A stretch of DNA of 64,000 nucleotides, from positions 264,196,441 through 264,260,440 of the forward strand of contig NC_057862.1 of assembly GCF_019393635.1 (NCBI RefSeq). The letters are read 5' to 3'. A program made the translations under genes and the position numbers. Source of the DNA: Dromiciops gliroides. Taxonomy: Eukaryota; Chordata; Mammalia; Microbiotheria; Microbiotheriidae. Positions 10,691-24,299 of this stretch are shown here, one piece after another; the first letter of the stretch is position 1, and each line of letters begins with the position of its first letter. The notes beneath the pieces are model-generated. The model was not told the origin of the DNA and ran no database searches. It worked only from the letters and a program-made list of their open reading frames with translations.

Positions 10691-11479
10691 TACTTTTACC
10701 TTTCTAAAAGTTAAATGTTTCTGTTAGTAAGGACATGGGAAGGGAAAAAGAGAAAGGATCATTGGTGGCTTGAAGTCCAACTGAGCAAACTTAACATCTG
10801 CATTCCTTTCGTTATAGGTGCTTTCACTGTCCTAGGATTTCCAACTGCAAAATGAGCAAAACCCAAAACAGTATAAAGTGGAGATAAAGGACATGTAAGA
10901 GATCTGAAAATATAAAAGTTGGTTCACATGTATCATATGAAAGAGACAGACAGACACAGAGAGAATGTCATGAGGAGGACCTGAGCTACTCATCCAGGGT
11001 ATATGGAGCCCTCTGAAAGAAGAAGAAATTAGGTTGAGGAAAGGCCAGAAAGGATCAGCCAGAACTGTGTCCAAAACCAGTCTATTTTTATCATATCAGT
11101 CTTCTTTCAGACCAGATCCAAGAAACTAGACAAGGGAGCCCTGCTCCTTTCCAGGGCAGCACTGATTTGTTTGAGACATAGCTTCTGGGAAGTTGGACAC
11201 CTGATGTGGGCAGTTAGGTACATAATGATGCAACTGTTCATCAGTAGGGGCAACTCTCAAACTGAGAAGAGAGTTCCATTCTGCCAAATGGGGACAGGTT
11301 GAGGCCCATTTGGGTCAGGGATAGCTGCCTTGTCTGGTTTTATGCTGGCATCTGGTTCTATGTTCAGTATAGCATAATATCACCACCTCAAATATCCAAA
11401 CTGACTCTAGACCCACTCCCCAATCTCTACTACTTTTGTAATAAACAGCTCCAATCTGTTTTTAGCATATAACTTTGAT
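10691..11479. other. No gene seen
   Basis: Mixed sequence without recognised exons. The part from about 11100 may already belong to the retrovirus-like remains to the right. Confidence 0.35.
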
Positions 11480-12840
11480 GCCCTACAACAACTATATACA
11501 TGGAAGGCATCAGCAAAATTTCTTTATTGTTCTTGACTCCAAAGGGGAAAGCCTTTGATTATCCAGCCTTGTGCTCTTCAGGCCCCAGATCATTGAGCCA
11601 GGCCCATGGCCACTGCCCAGGAACTTGTATAGATGAAGATCTCAACCCATTTTTCAAGGCTCTCTTACATGTCAGCCATGAAACATGGAACTCATCCAAT
11701 TATAAGGAATTGCCAGTATCCCTACTTCCTAGGGTATTTCCTATCCCCGGACTAGTGGCCATTGAAGTCCAGTTGTGAATACTTATTTGGTAGCAGATGG
11801 AACCATTTCCTGTTTAAGGGAGATTCTTATTGCTAAAAGAACCAGATCCTTATAGCTTGGATCTTACTGTCCAATGGAGGAGGCAGGGTTACAAGGTCTG
11901 GACTGGAGGCCCCAGTCCCGGGCATTGTCACCATCTTGTTTGTGAAGAGCAATAACACCAGAGGAACCCAGGCAAGCATTGTTTACAATGTACAATTTTC
12001 ACTTACCAATATGCTCTATCTATCTTGCTAGAGGGACTATCTTGGATTATTCATAATAGGCAACTCTGGACACACGATGATTATATGATCCTGAGTCCTC
12101 TCTTCAGTAGCAGCTGGGCTCTGTAAAAGGCTAGCAACTGCTTGAAAGTTGGAGTATAGTGAGTGACTGCTTTGGGGAGCTGGGAGCTCCAGACACTGAA
12201 CAGTGGTTTATTCTTGCCACCCCTTAGTGTCTCTCAAAGGTTCTACTCAGCCTGGTCTTTATAGACAGAGACCTCCTGAGACATGGGCCTTTCAGAGTCA
12301 TAAAGGTACAAGGGGAGAGACTGCTAAACAGGTTGCTTTATATCTTTTGGGGCTATGGACTGTTCCTTTAGAAACCACCCCCTTCCTGGGAGATTTCCAT
12401 TTGCAAGCTTTCTTAGCGTCCTTGTAGCAGCCCCCCTTTCTGTCTGTTCCTCCCTTACTGTCTTCTTAATCTTCCAGCCTCCCCTTTCACTGTCTTCTCC
12501 AACCTCCTCAAGTGTCTCTCCCCGTGTCTCTAGTCAGCCCCATTTTTATTAACCTGCTCTCCTATGTGAAACCGGGGCTTGCTGCACCCAGGGCCAGCCG
12601 AGCCCCATGCTTTGCGAGCCTGCAGCATCCCTGACGGTTTTTGTGGGCCTTTCCACTGTGGAACAGGGCCGCGCTGTGCCACACCTGTGGCTTGTGGTTT
12701 ATGTCTGTGCAGTTTAGCCTGGCTCAGAGGCCTTCCTGCAGTGGAAATGGAGGGGGAGGGGCCCTTGCCCCTCTTACAAAGAAAAAACCTCTGAGGGCCT
12801 AAGGCTTTTTAATCTCAGCCCAAAGGCAGGGTCCCCAAAT
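11480..12840. mobile_element. Old retrovirus-like repeat, copy 1 of 2
   Basis: About 0.8 kb of this segment is repeated at 55017-56060 in the same orientation. Shared landmarks, in order, are 'caggccccagatcattgagc', 'ggaattgccagtatccctac', 'agtgagtgactgctt' and 'acatgggcctttcagagtc'. It adjoins antisense pol-like sequence at 13500-17750, so it may be the 3' part (env or LTR) of the same fossil. The 12400-12830 part is C/T-rich then G/C-rich and could be an LTR. The family is not identified. Confidence 0.45.
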
Positions 12841-12854
12841 CAAAATAAATTTCC

Positions 12855-12960
12855 ACATACTTTATAGAGTTGCATTAAAGATCACATAAGATAATTGTGA
12901 AGTGCTTAGCACAGTGCCTGGCATATTATAAGTGCTATATAAATGTTAGCTATTATTTTA
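12855..12960 (+). mobile_element. MIR-type 3' end
   Basis: 'aagtgcttagcacagtgcct' followed by 'ataagtgctatataaatgtt' is the familiar 3' end of an MIR/L2-type tail. Confidence 0.65.
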
Positions 12961-13311
12961 AAAAACTATAATTTTATTTTCTTTTGTTTATGTTTGCTCA
13001 ATTTCCTTTTCTTGTCATTGCCATAACTAGCATTTATGTAATCATAAAATAATAGCTTTGACAATTTTGACGTCATTGATTTTATTGAAAAGGCCTCCAG
13101 ATTTTCTCCATTAGGGCCAGGGCCCTGCTGAAATACCTTAGATACTATGGAACATATTAAGGAATTAATCATTCATTCAAATTATTTTTTAACATGAACT
13201 TGTATTATATTTTGTCACAGGTTTCTTTCTTTGTTTAGTGAACCAACTGTCACTTATTGCAGCTTTCCACTATATTGCTGTACCAGTTTCTGAGGTTAGA
13301 GGAATAAGAAC

Positions 13312-13430
13312 AGGGTCTGATGTCCTGTAGAGAAGGAAATGGCAAACTACTCCAGTATCTTTGCTGAGCAAATCTCAAAAAGGGGTCATGAAGAGTTGCA
13401 CATGATTGAAAATGACTAAACAACAACACT
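13312..13430 (+). mobile_element. Long-form CORE-SINE, 3' module
   Basis: 'agaaggaaatggcaaactac' and 'ctcaaaaaggggtcatgaag' ending in a CAA tail match the 3' module of the longer marsupial SINEs at 19058 and 18505. The head is missing. Confidence 0.6.
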
Positions 13431-13499
13431 GATGTTCTAAATAAGTACATGTTCCCTATGGGCATTAGGTGCTTGGAGAAAAATTAAGTGAACTCTAGG

Positions 13500-16400
13500 G
13501 AGAGGAGATATTATGGATGTCTACTCTGTGAGAGAGAAGGAGAGAAAGGCAATGGGGTAAAAGGGTTCAGGGTGTCTAGGTTGGTGTAATTGTGTAAACA
13601 AAGTCTACCCCCCAGTTTCTCATGGTTTTGGTAAAAATAGAATGTTGTCTGGCTGTTGATTAATAAAAGAACTGTCCTTTTGACCGAATTGGATTTATGT
13701 GTTCCTCCTTCACCCATTGATAATGGGTTTGCAAGGAGATAAGTGAGATGTAACTGCCCCTTGGAATTGTGTTGAGGGTGAAGATTGCTTCTTGGGAATC
13801 TGCTGAGTCAGCCTTTTCCCTTAACACTTTGTGTCTTTAGGCCTTGTTTGAGGTAACTACTGCATTATTCTTTGGTGCTTGTGGATGTCATGGGGCAGGG
13901 AGTGAATGCTCATTTTTGTGTTGTAGGCAAGGCAACAAGAAATATGTAAAGCTCTGCCTTTGTCACTGGAAGTACAGTTAAGGTATACCATCTGGAAGCA
14001 AATGTTCTTTTCCAGTGTTGGACTTAGCATCAGAGTACCACCCATGTGGCAATCCTGTACCATCCATAATTGTGAGAATATACCAAAAGCCTCTTTATTG
14101 TGGCAATAGCCCTATGTTATCAGTTTGCTAGAAAAGGACTGTATATATCCTTTGTGAAATTTTCTTCAGTGGGGGATTTTGTATGCAGCCTCAGAACTGA
14201 AAAGTTTCAGTCTATGAATGCCTGGGTCACTTCATCCTGGGTGATATGGAAGCCTCTTTCATGGGCCCAATACTTCCTAGTTTGCTCATTATCATGGCTT
14301 ATACATGGCTTATACAAGTTTGCATCTATCAGGCAATGGAGGTTATTTGAATTGGTCAGCTTCCTCATTTTAGTATGATTTTTCTGGGAAGTGCCCTTTC
14401 CAGTGGACTGAGACAAGAGTTAGGTAGCGTGTCTGATTGTTGAGCTTGGAGTCAGTGCTAGTAAGGCTCACTAAACCAGTGATAACTTGATTATCCATTG
14501 AGTAGATACTACTGGCCTGACCACAAAGCAATATTATTAGGTATTTTGTAGGCATAAGAGAAGAGGAATATCTCTTTTATGGTGGTAGACTATTTGAGCA
14601 CAAGAACAACTGTTTGAATTTCTGTCAGTTGGGCAGACTGACCATTAAAATGGAAGGTACAGATGACCCTGTCTGCTGCACAAAGCATTCTTCTGTGACT
14701 ATTTTTGATGTGGGCTGTGCTATCCACGAGTCATTTCCTCTGCAACCGCTGAGCAGATTACAAGGACTGTTACTGCAGGACCACCAGGAATAGGACCTTC
14801 AACTGTATGTGGCTTGGCCACAGCCTCAAGTAAGGTGGCTTTCTTGCCTCAGGCTTGACCCAGATCACATCTACTTGATGATAGATGAATCTTGGGCCTG
14901 GCCTGCCTGGGATTTGTAATCAATCCACACTCATTGAAGGATTAGAATTTTTGGTTGGAGAGTGAGATGTTTCCAGTCAATCTCATTTTCAACTAGTGCC
15001 CAGGAACAAACAAAAATCTATTTTTCAAATAGGGTTCTGAAAGGATCCAGTCAGAGCTCAGGTCCAGAATCTGAAGGGCTTATATACTCCATCCATGTCT
15101 TATTGCTATAAATCCCAATTTGCATTACCGTTGGTAATGGATACTTGAAGTTTGGTGGTATCATCTGTTAGCAGGGGTCTTGGGAGTAAGGACTTTACTA
15201 GACTATCCTCTAAGAAGCTCATAGGGTTTCATGTTGTCTTGTGAGCTACTTATAATGAGGAGATTGATGTGTCACAGTATTGTGGGGTCTCAGAATTATC
15301 CCCAGGTTAGGGATATGCTGTCTCCAGCATCTAAAGAAGCTAATAAGTAGGTGTGCATTCTTTCTTTTTGGCAGGACCTTAGGGGGCAGGACCTTGTTCC
15401 CAACCTTGGGAAATGTGTCATGTTGTGAATCTACCTATTGGGTCCCCAGGAATTTTACTTGTTGGGCCTTCAATATTGTTAGGGCTAGTAGTAGCTCAAC
15501 CATTTTGGTATAAATGTATAATAAACATGTAAAAGGCAATGGTCATTGCTTCCTTATTAGGACCTGCTGACATTCTGTTATCTTGATAATAGATTGCCAT
15601 TAAATCAGAAAGAAACTTAAATTTGTCCAGATTGACCTTTGGTGGCAAATCCTGGGGTTGCTAAGATATTCCTGGGGGAGAATCATTAAAGAATGATTTA
15701 TGACTAGCTAGTGAGAGAAATGATTATTAATAACCAATTATGGGGGAGATACAAGCATTCCCCCCTGTCCTATTTCCTTGCTTAAAGCCCAGTCTTTGAA
15801 TGACATTATTAACCTCTTCCAAAAATTTATCCCACCTAGACCATCTTATCTAGGTGAATTTCTGGATCATTGTGTTCTACTCAGGTTTGGGTAGGGATAA
15901 ATTCTTTGATTAGATTGTCCAAGGCTGGGGGATGAATTAGAAATAAATGACATGATCAAAGTCACTTCTCCAGCCCTTCATTAGAATAGATCCACCTCGA
16001 ATTATAATATTAATTCTTTCTCATTACTTGTTAACCAGTCAGAGTTGATTCTCACCCTCAGGAACACTCACTCCTCCAAAGGTTGAGCGGGTTCCATGAT
16101 TTGTCTTTGGCATTCTAGAATGTCACTGAAACATTTTACTAATAATATGCTGGCATTATTAATAAAATGATTATCATTACCCAGAAAGTATGTGTCTCAA
16201 ACCTTTTATATATTACATCAATTAAGACAAACTTATCCTAACCCTCCATCTTATGGAGAACCAAAAAGAATGCATTGGTCAAGTAAACCATAACAAACCA
16301 GTCTGTAAGGAGTCTCCAGAGTTTCTGAAAGAGTAACAATGTTAAGGCACTATTCAAAGCTAATGAGTCAACTTCTTTATTCAGACTCTGGTAATCTATG

Positions 16401-17750
16401 TCCAATTTCTAAGTCCCATTTATCTTGTGCACTGACCAAACACAGCTGTTGAAATGAGAGATGGTTCACCTAAGGACTCCAGTACCCAGCAATTCCTGTA
16501 TCAACACAGTTATGTCTCCTGAACCTGAGATTCAATATTGCCTCAAGTCTACCACCTGCTGAGGTGAGGACTCACCCAACTGTTAAGACTAGGATAGAGA
16601 CAGTATTAAAGGAGGAGGGTCATTTCTGATACAGAGTCTAGCTAGTAAACCGATTTAGCAAGTCAATTTTTATAATGTACTCCTCTATCGACATTGACAC
16701 TGCTATCCTTAGTGGTTAGAAATGACCAACAATAACATTTGCAATAACCTGGACTCGCCACAAGATGACACCAGATCCAAACTTAGTGGCACAGAGCAGC
16801 TTCTCATAGTGGAACCAAAACAATCATGAATCCCTTCATGTGGCCACTTTGAAGTCACCAGCAGTCAGGCCTTCAGTCCCTTAAGGGACTTAACTAGTAA
16901 TCTGGCCATATTTGTAATCTAGATTTGTACTTTTAAATGGAAATATCTAAAGGTAGACATCCCCTGGGTAGATAGAGGTCTCTATCTTGGCATCAGCATT
17001 CTCCTAGGAGTTAGTGGAAAGCATTTTGTTAAAAACTTAGGGGCTACATTTGCAGAGTAAAGCATCGTTCTCCACCAGCATATTCCCTGGGGGCCTTCTT
17101 GTTACCAGCACATCCTTCTGTGGATGGCAGCTATTTTGCTCCCCCTTGGAGCCCAAAGGAGGAAAGCTCTGAGACAGATCATCCCTTGATAAACTCTCCT
17201 CTCTCTTGTCATAGGAGCATGAAAGAAACACCTCCTCTACTTGAGAGGCTACATGGAAATCAGGTGATATAGCATCTACTAGATAATTAATACCTCATCA
17301 AGAGATGTTTTTGCTTTTTCATTATCACAGAGCCATAGTAGAACATTCAACTGACCAAGCAAAATTATTGCCTCCATAATGATTTAAAAACTATAACTTT
17401 TCAGGGGCAACAGGGAAGTCACTTTAGGTGGGGATAGGTGAAAACAGTAGCACTCCCCATACAACCCCACCATTTTAATAGAGAACAACCTATCAAGTGT
17501 CATGGTATTATTTATTACACCTCCTAAACCATCCACTTTGCCTAATTAGGGGGACTGTCCTTGATCTGATATTAATTAGCTAGAAAAGCTTGGGACTCAC
17601 CAGCCTCTTGCTAGTGCTTTTTTTCAAATGTCATCAAACTCGATTTCACTACATTGTCTCACTTCAATCTAATCTTTTCTACCTTGGGTCTTAGTTTCTG
17701 CAATTAAGGAGTGGAGGGATATTGGAGTCTCTTAAGTGGCTTATCTGGTT
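13500..17750 (-). mobile_element. Old ERV fossil with pol (integrase and reverse transcriptase), antisense
   Basis: On the minus strand, fragments resemble retroviral pol. Around 14220-14400 is an integrase zinc-finger-like stretch ('YWAHERGFHITQDEV'). Around 13850-14060 is integrase-core-like sequence. Around 16280-16520 is an RT finger/palm-like stretch (a 'DYQSLNK' motif, then 'NAFF'). The order integrase left, RT right fits one antisense pol. The element is heavily decayed with many breaks and has no usable frame. It most resembles class III (ERVL-like) pol to my eye. It is old. Confidence 0.6.
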
Positions 17751-17789
17751 TCATTGAGAACTCCTCTTACTTCATCCACTAACTGTGGG

Positions 17790-18920
17790 TGTCCCACAGA
17801 TTCTATCCGGGGCCCTCTTTTCATGTCTCTCTACTTCACTGGGTGATCTCAACAGTTCCCATTGATTCAATGATAATCTTGATGCTGATGATTCTCAATT
17901 GCTATCTTTTGCCTGTTTCATCATCAAAATTTCTCCCAGTATCTCTTTTCCTTTTAATTCTTATAGAACACATAACAAAAATATTGTTTAAAAAAGGAAA
18001 AAAATCAGCAAAACTAATTAATATAGGAAATAAGTCTGAAAATATATGTAGTGTATCACACTCACAAACCTTCTACCTCTCCAAAACCTTGGGGTAGGGA
18101 AGTCTCTCTTCCTTGGAACCATGCTTCTTTATACTTTTCTAACATTCATTTTGATTGTTTTGTATTTATTGTTCTTTCACTGACGTTGTTATAGTTATTG
18201 TGTGTATTGTTTTCTTGGTTCTGCTTATTTTGTGCTACATTTTCTCATGTAAATATTTCCATAAATCTCTGTATTCATCATGTGTGTTGTTTCTTACAGT
18301 ATCCAATACATTTATGTGCCATGATTTGTTTAGTCTTTCCACTTCCCCATTTGACAAGTATCTACTATGTTTCCAATTCCTTGGTACCATGTTCCTATAC
18401 ATATTTTGGCACTTGTGGAATTTTTTAATCAGCAACATTCTTATGGTAAAACCTAGTAAAATCAAAGTAGGATAACCAAAGAACATGGGCATTTTTTTGT
18501 TTGGTTTTGTTGTTGTTTTTCTGGATTTTCTTGGCAGGGATATTGGAATGGTTTGCCATTTCCTTCTCCAGCTCATTTTGCAAACTCAGGCAAACAGGGT
18601 TAAATGACTTGCTCAGGGTAACACAGTAAGTGTCTGAGGCTCGATTTGAATATCTGAAGTTGTCTTTCTGTTTCCAAGCCCAGTGGTCAATCCACTGTAC
18701 CGCCTAGCTACCTTGATAGACATTTTAGTCATGTTATTTGTGTAATTCCATTTTGTTTTTATAGATTCAGAGCTTCACCAAACCTCAGGAGATTTTTGAT
18801 TAGCATTACTCTTATATTTAGTAACTTGGAACACTCTTTCATATGTTTATTGATAGTTCATAATTCTTCTTTTGAGAACTTTGTTCATATTTTTTGACCA
18901 CTTAACCACTTAATTTATTG
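17790..18920 (-). mobile_element. Old L1-type LINE fragment, antisense
   Basis: On the minus strand, 'FHKCQNMYRNMVPRNWKHSR' followed by 'GEVERLNKSWHINV' is a diverged version of the L1 tail (FVVAKNWK...GEWLNKLWHMNVMEYY). The match resumes after the SINE at 18505-18715 ('gaccacttaaccactt' then 'ttggggaatgg'). Clearly more diverged than the L1 at 19668. Confidence 0.65.
18505..18715 (-). mobile_element. Long-form CORE-SINE, antisense, inside LINE
   Basis: Complete antisense copy. It has the 3' module 'tggtttgccatttccttctc', the core 'gtaacacagtaagtgtctga' and the head 'tccactgtaccgcctagcta'. It shows that the short MAR1 head and the longer 3' module belong to one SINE type. Confidence 0.8.
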
Positions 18921-19057
18921 GGGAATGGTTTTTGGTATACACATACATGCACATAAATAAACTATATATGTATATGTATATATTCATACATACATATAAA
19001 CAAATTTATATAAAAAGTCATATATGTTATATATGTATATATAAATATAGATATAAA

Positions 19058-19306
19058 CCTGGGTAGCTAAGTGGCACAGTAGAGAGATCACTGGTATTGG
19101 AATCAGGAAGACTCATTTTCATGACTCTAAATCTGGCCTCAGACACTTACTAGCTATGTAATCTTGGGTAGGTCACTTAACCACATTTCCCACAGTTTTC
19201 TCATCTGTAAAAGGATCTAGAAAAGAATGACAAACCACCCCAGTCTCTTTACTGAGAAAATCCCAAAATGGAATCACAAAGAGTTGAACATGACTGAACA
19301 ACAAGA
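19058..19306 (+). mobile_element. Long-form CORE-SINE
   Basis: Sense copy: head 'gggtagctaagtggcacagt', core 'cagacacttactagctatgt', 3' module 'aaatcccaaaatggaatcac', and tail 'gactgaacaacaa'. It is flanked by degenerate (TA)n/(TACA)n. Confidence 0.8.
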
Positions 19307-21364
19307 AGATATAAATATATACAAATATACATGTGCAAACATGTATTTCCATGCATGTTATAAACCATGGTGAGGAGAAGTTATAAGCAAAGCAAGAAAT
19401 AATGGAAGAAAACTGTCTAGAACTTCTGAACCAATGAAATAGTACAAGTTGAAAGAAAAGAAAAGAAAAAACAAACAGAAACTATACTCTTTAGTTACAA
19501 ACTTCAGGGAAGTTAGTTTTATTGTTTAGACTTTTCTTATTTATTTCTTAAATTATGATGTTCAAGCCTTTTAACTTGTCATGTTTTTCTGGGTCTCCTA
19601 TAATCTTTAAATTGCCTTTTTGCATCCTGTCTTAGAAAATAAAATATTTCAATTGATCATATAGAAATTATGTTTTCTTTTTTCTTTTTTTTTAGTTTTC
19701 AACATTTGTCTTTATAAGATTTCTAGTTTTAAAATTTTTCCCTCCCTTTCCTCCCTACCCCCTCCCCAAGACAGCAAGTAATCTGACATAGGTTATATGT
19801 GTACAATAATACTAAACATATTTCTGCATTAGTCATGCTGTGAAAGAAGAATCAGAGCAAAAGGGAAAAACCTCAAAAAAGAAAAACAAAAAAGTAGAAA
19901 TAGTATGGTTCAGTCTGCATCTAGATTCCACAGTTCTTTTTTTCTGGATTTGGAGAGCATTTTCCATCATGAGTCCTTTGGAACTATTTTGGACCATTGT
20001 ATTGCTGAGAAGAGTTAAGTCTATCACAGTTGATCAAAACACAATGTTGTTGATACTGTATACAATGTTCTCCTGGTTCTGTTCATTTCACTCAGCATCA
20101 GTTCACATAAGTCCTACTAGGTTTCTCTGAAATCCATCTGCTCATCGTTTCTTACAGCACAATAGTATTCCATACATTCATATACCACAACTTGTTCAGC
20201 CATTCCCCAATTGATGGGCATCCCCTCAATTTCCAATTACGTGCCACCACAAAAAGAGCAGCTATAAATATTTTTGTGCATATGGGTCCTTTACCCTTTT
20301 TTATGATCTCTTTGGGAAAAAGATCTAATATTGGTATTGCTGGGTCAAAGGGTCAAAAGCTTTATGGCCCGTTGGGCATAGTTCCAAATTGCTCTCCAGA
20401 ATGGTTGGATCAGTTCACAGCTCCACCAACAATGCATTGGTGTTCCAATTTTTTCACAGCTTCTCCAAAATTTATTATTTTCCTTTTTTGTCCTATTAGC
20501 CAATCTGGTAGGTGTGAAGTGGTACCTCAGAGTTGTTTTAATTTGCATTTCTCTAATCAATAGTGATTTAGAGCACTTTTTCATATGGCAATAGATAGTT
20601 TTGATTTCTTCATGTGAAAACTGCCTGGTCATATCCTTTGACCATTTCTCAATTGGGGAATGACTTGGATTCTTATAAATTTGATTTAGTTCCTGATATA
20701 TTTGAGAAATGAGGCCTTTATCCAAAATGTTGGATGTAAAAATTATTTCTCAGTTTTCTGCCTCCCTTCTAATTTTGGCTGCATTGCTTCTGTTTGTACA
20801 AAATCTTTTTAATTTAATGTAATCAAAGTCTTTCATCTTGCATTTCATAATATTCTCTATCTCTGTTTGATCATAAACTGTTCTCCTTTCCTTTTCTGAG
20901 AGGTAAACGATTCCTTCCTCTCCTAATTTAGCTATGGTATCACATTTTATGTCTAAATCATGTACCCATTTTTACCCTATTTTACTATTAAGGTGTAAGA
21001 TGTTGGTCTGTGCCTAGTTTCTGCCATACTATCTTCTAGTTTTCTCAGCAGTTTTTGTCAAATACTGAGTTCCTATCCCAGAAGCTGGAGTCTTTGGGTT
21101 TATCAAAGAGTATATTACTAAAGTCATTTATTACTGTGTCTCCTGTACCTAACCTATTGCATTGATCCACCACTCTATTTCTTAGACAGTATCAAATAGT
21201 TTTGATGATTGTCACTTTATAATAAAGCTTCAGATTTGGTACAGCTATCCCACCTTCCTGTTCATTTTTTTTTTCATTAGTACCCTTGATATTCTTGACC
21301 TTTTGTTCTTCCAGATTAATTTTTTTTCTAGCTCTATAAAATAATTTTTAGGTAGTCTGATTGG

Positions 21365-22059
21365 TGTGGGGAACAATTTTTAACTGGGGAGTGTTAGCTA
21401 AGTGGCTCACCGCAATATTGGGGCAAGGAAGGAGACCAGCAGCCTCCCTCAAAACAGAACAGGATTTATTTTAACAAGAACGAACTTGAAAAAAAAAACC
21501 CAAGGGGGCAGCTAGGTGGCGCAGTGGATAAAGCACCGGCCCTGGATTCAGGAGTACCTGAGTTCAAATCCGGCCTCAGACACTTGACACTTACTAGCTG
21601 TGTGACCCTGGGCAAGTCACTTAACCCCCATTGCCCTGCAAAAACCAAAACCAAACACAAACAGGATTAGTAGGATCAAGGGAAAGAAAATAAAATGGGA
21701 GAAGGGCAATTATACAACCTGAAAAGATACCACTGCCTAGGAATCAGCTGAGAATACACAGCAGAACTCCTGTGGCTTTCCATCGTCCAGCTAGAATGCC
21801 CAGTTCTCCTCCCCCAATCCCAGAAAAACCCCACACAGCCCCAGCCAATGGGATGGTCACATGACTGCCCTCATTAGGCTTCCAATCATTATAATTTTGC
21901 CAGGCCCATGTAAGCATCGGTGAGTGGTGATGACGTGAGGTGCCAGCGCCATGACAACGGCTACAACCAGTGGGTGGAGCACCGTGTGGTTTGTGGAGCT
22001 AAACCCCAGGCCAGTGTGTGCCGGGCATAAAAACCTCAAATAACAATTAATTCTTTACA
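21365..22059 (-). mobile_element. Solo LTR (family D) inserted in L1, itself carrying a SINE
   Basis: Ends are TGTGGGGAA and TTCTTTACA, near-inverted repeats. Flanking TTGG (21361-21364 and 22060-22063) is a 4-bp target duplication. The L1 sequence resumes cleanly on both sides. A poly(A) signal and promoter-like elements read on the minus strand. Without the SINE at 21504 it is about 540 bp. Class I by duplication length, as inference. It is younger than the L1. Confidence 0.85.
21504..21660 (+). mobile_element. MAR1-type CORE-SINE inside the solo LTR
   Basis: Sense copy starting 'gggggcagctaggtggcgca', close to the apparent consensus, with a CAAA-rich tail. It interrupts LTR sequence on both sides. 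Confidence 0.93.
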
Positions 22060-22258
22060 TTGGTATGGCACTGAATAAGTAAATTAATTTAGGTATAATT
22101 GTCATTTTTATTATATTAGCTCAGCCTATCTACAAGCAATTGATATTTTTCCAGTTATTTAGATCTGATTGGATTTGTGTGTAAAATGATTTTTATTTAT
22201 GTTCATAGAGCTCCTGGGTTTGTCTTGGCAAGTATTTTATATTGTCTACCATTACTTT

Positions 22259-22404
22259 TTTTTTTTTTAAGTGAGGCAATTGGGGTTAAGTGGCTTGCCC
22301 AGGGTCACACAGCTAGTAAGTGTCAAGGGTCTGAGGTCAGATTTGAACTCAGGTCCTCCTGAATCCAGGGCCGGTTCTCTATCCACTGCACCACCTAGCT
22401 GCTC
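22259..22404 (-). mobile_element. MAR1-type CORE-SINE inside L1 ORF2
   Basis: Antisense copy with a T run. It is flanked by a perfect 16-bp duplication 'tgtctaccattacttt' at 22243-22258 and 22405-22420, which indicates a fairly recent insertion. Confidence 0.95.
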
Positions 22405-22496
22405 TGTCTACCATTACTTTAAATGGAATTTCTCTTTCTATCTCTTGCTGCTGGACTTTGTTGGTCATGTATAGAAATGCTGATGATTTATGTAGA

Positions 22497-22712
22497 TTAA
22501 TTTATTTATTTAAAAAGTATTTTATTATTTTCTAGTTACATGTAGAGATAGTTTTCAACTTTTTTTTTTTTTTTTGGTGAGGCAATTAGGGTTAAGTGAC
22601 TTGCCTAGGGTCACACAGCTAGTAATTGTTAAGTGTCTGAGGCTGGATTTGAACTCAGGTCCTCTTGAATCCAGGGCCGGTGTTCTATCCACTGCGCCAC
22701 CTAGCTGCCCCT
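22497..22712 (-). mobile_element. Short L1 3' end plus MAR1-type SINE inside L1 RT region
   Basis: 22505-22560 is an antisense L1 3' UTR end ('tctagttacatgtagagata', 'gttttcaac'). It is joined to an antisense MAR1 SINE at 22561-22712. The host L1 phrase around 'tgtagatt' / 'tgtggatt' flanks the pair. Confidence 0.8.
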
Positions 22713-24299
22713 GTGGATTTATTTTATATCCTGCCACTGTGCTAAAGTTGTTCATTGTTTCAAGTAGTTTTTGGGTTGAACCTCTAGGATTCTCTAAGTA
22801 TACCATCATATTATCTGCAAAGAGTGATAGTTTTGTTTCTTCCTTGCCTATTCTAATTCCTTTAATTCCTTTTTCTTCTCTGATTGCTAAAGGTAACATT
22901 TCTAGTACAATATTAAATAATAGAGGTGATAATGGACATCACTGTTTCACCCCTGATCTTATTGGGAAGGTCTCTAGCTTATCTCCATTACATATAATGT
23001 TTGCTGATGGTTTTAGGTGGATTCTGCTTATTATTTTAAGGAAAGCTTCATCTATTCCTATGTTCTCTAGTGTTTTTATTAGGAATGAGTGTTGTATTTT
23101 GTCAAAAGCTTTCTCTGCATCTATTGAGATAATCATATGATTTTGGTTAGTTTTCTTATTGATGTGGTTGATTATGTTGATATTTTTTCCTAATGTTGAA
23201 CCAGCCCTGCATTTCTGGTATAGATCCCACCTAGTCATAGTGTGTTGTCCTGGTGATGAATTGCTGTAATCTCTTTGCTAATGTCTTATTTAAGATTTTT
23301 GTATCAATATTCATTAGGGAAATTGGTCTATAATTTTCTTTCTCTGTTGTGACTCTGCCTGGTTTAGGTATCACTACCATATTTGTGTCATAAAAGGAAT
23401 TTGGTAGAACTCCTTCACCTATTTTTCCAAATAATTAGTATAGTATTGGAATTAATTGTTCTTTAAATGTTTGGTAGAATTCACTTGTCAACCCATCAGG
23501 CCCTGGAGATTTTTTTCTTTGGGAGTCCATTAATGGCTTGTTCAATTTCTTTTTCTAATATGGCCTTATTTAAGGATTTTATTTCCTCTTCATTTAGCCT
23601 GGGCAATTTATATTTTTGTAAATATTTATTCATTTCATTTAGATTGTAAAATTTATTGGCATACAGTTGGGCAAAATAGTTCCTAATTATTGCTTTAATT
23701 TCCACTTCATTGGTGGTGAAATCACCCCTTTCATTTTTGATACTGATAAATTGGTTTTCTTCTTTCTTTTTTTAAAATCAAATTAACCAAAGGTTTATCT
23801 ATTTTATTGGTTCTTTCATAAAACCAGCTCTTAGTTTAATTGATTAATTCTATGGTTTTCTTGCTTTCAATTTTATTAATTTCTCCTTTAATTTTCAGGA
23901 TCTCTAATTTAGTGTCTAATTGGGGATTTCTAATTTGTTCTTTTTCTAGCTTTTTAAGTTGCATGCCCAATTCATTGATCTCCCCTTTCTCTTTTTTATT
24001 CATGTAGGCATTTAGAGATATAAAATTTTCCCTAAGCACTGCTTTGGCTGCATCCCATATATTTTGATATGTTGTCTCCTTATTGTCATTATCTTGGATA
24101 AAGTTATTGATCGTTTCGTTGATCTGTTGTTTGACCCACTCATTCTTTAGGATGAGATTATTTAGTTTCCAATTAATTTTCAGTCTACCTTTCCATGGCT
24201 CTTTATTACATGTAATTTTTATTGCATCATGATCTGAGAAGGATGCATTTACTATTTCTGCCTTTCTATATTTGACTATGAGGTTTTTGTGGTCAATTT

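Noticed and set aside
18155-18475. 106-codon hydrophobic frame resembling a membrane protein
   Set aside because: It is the complement of an old LINE ORF2 tail; the minus strand gives the meaningful match.
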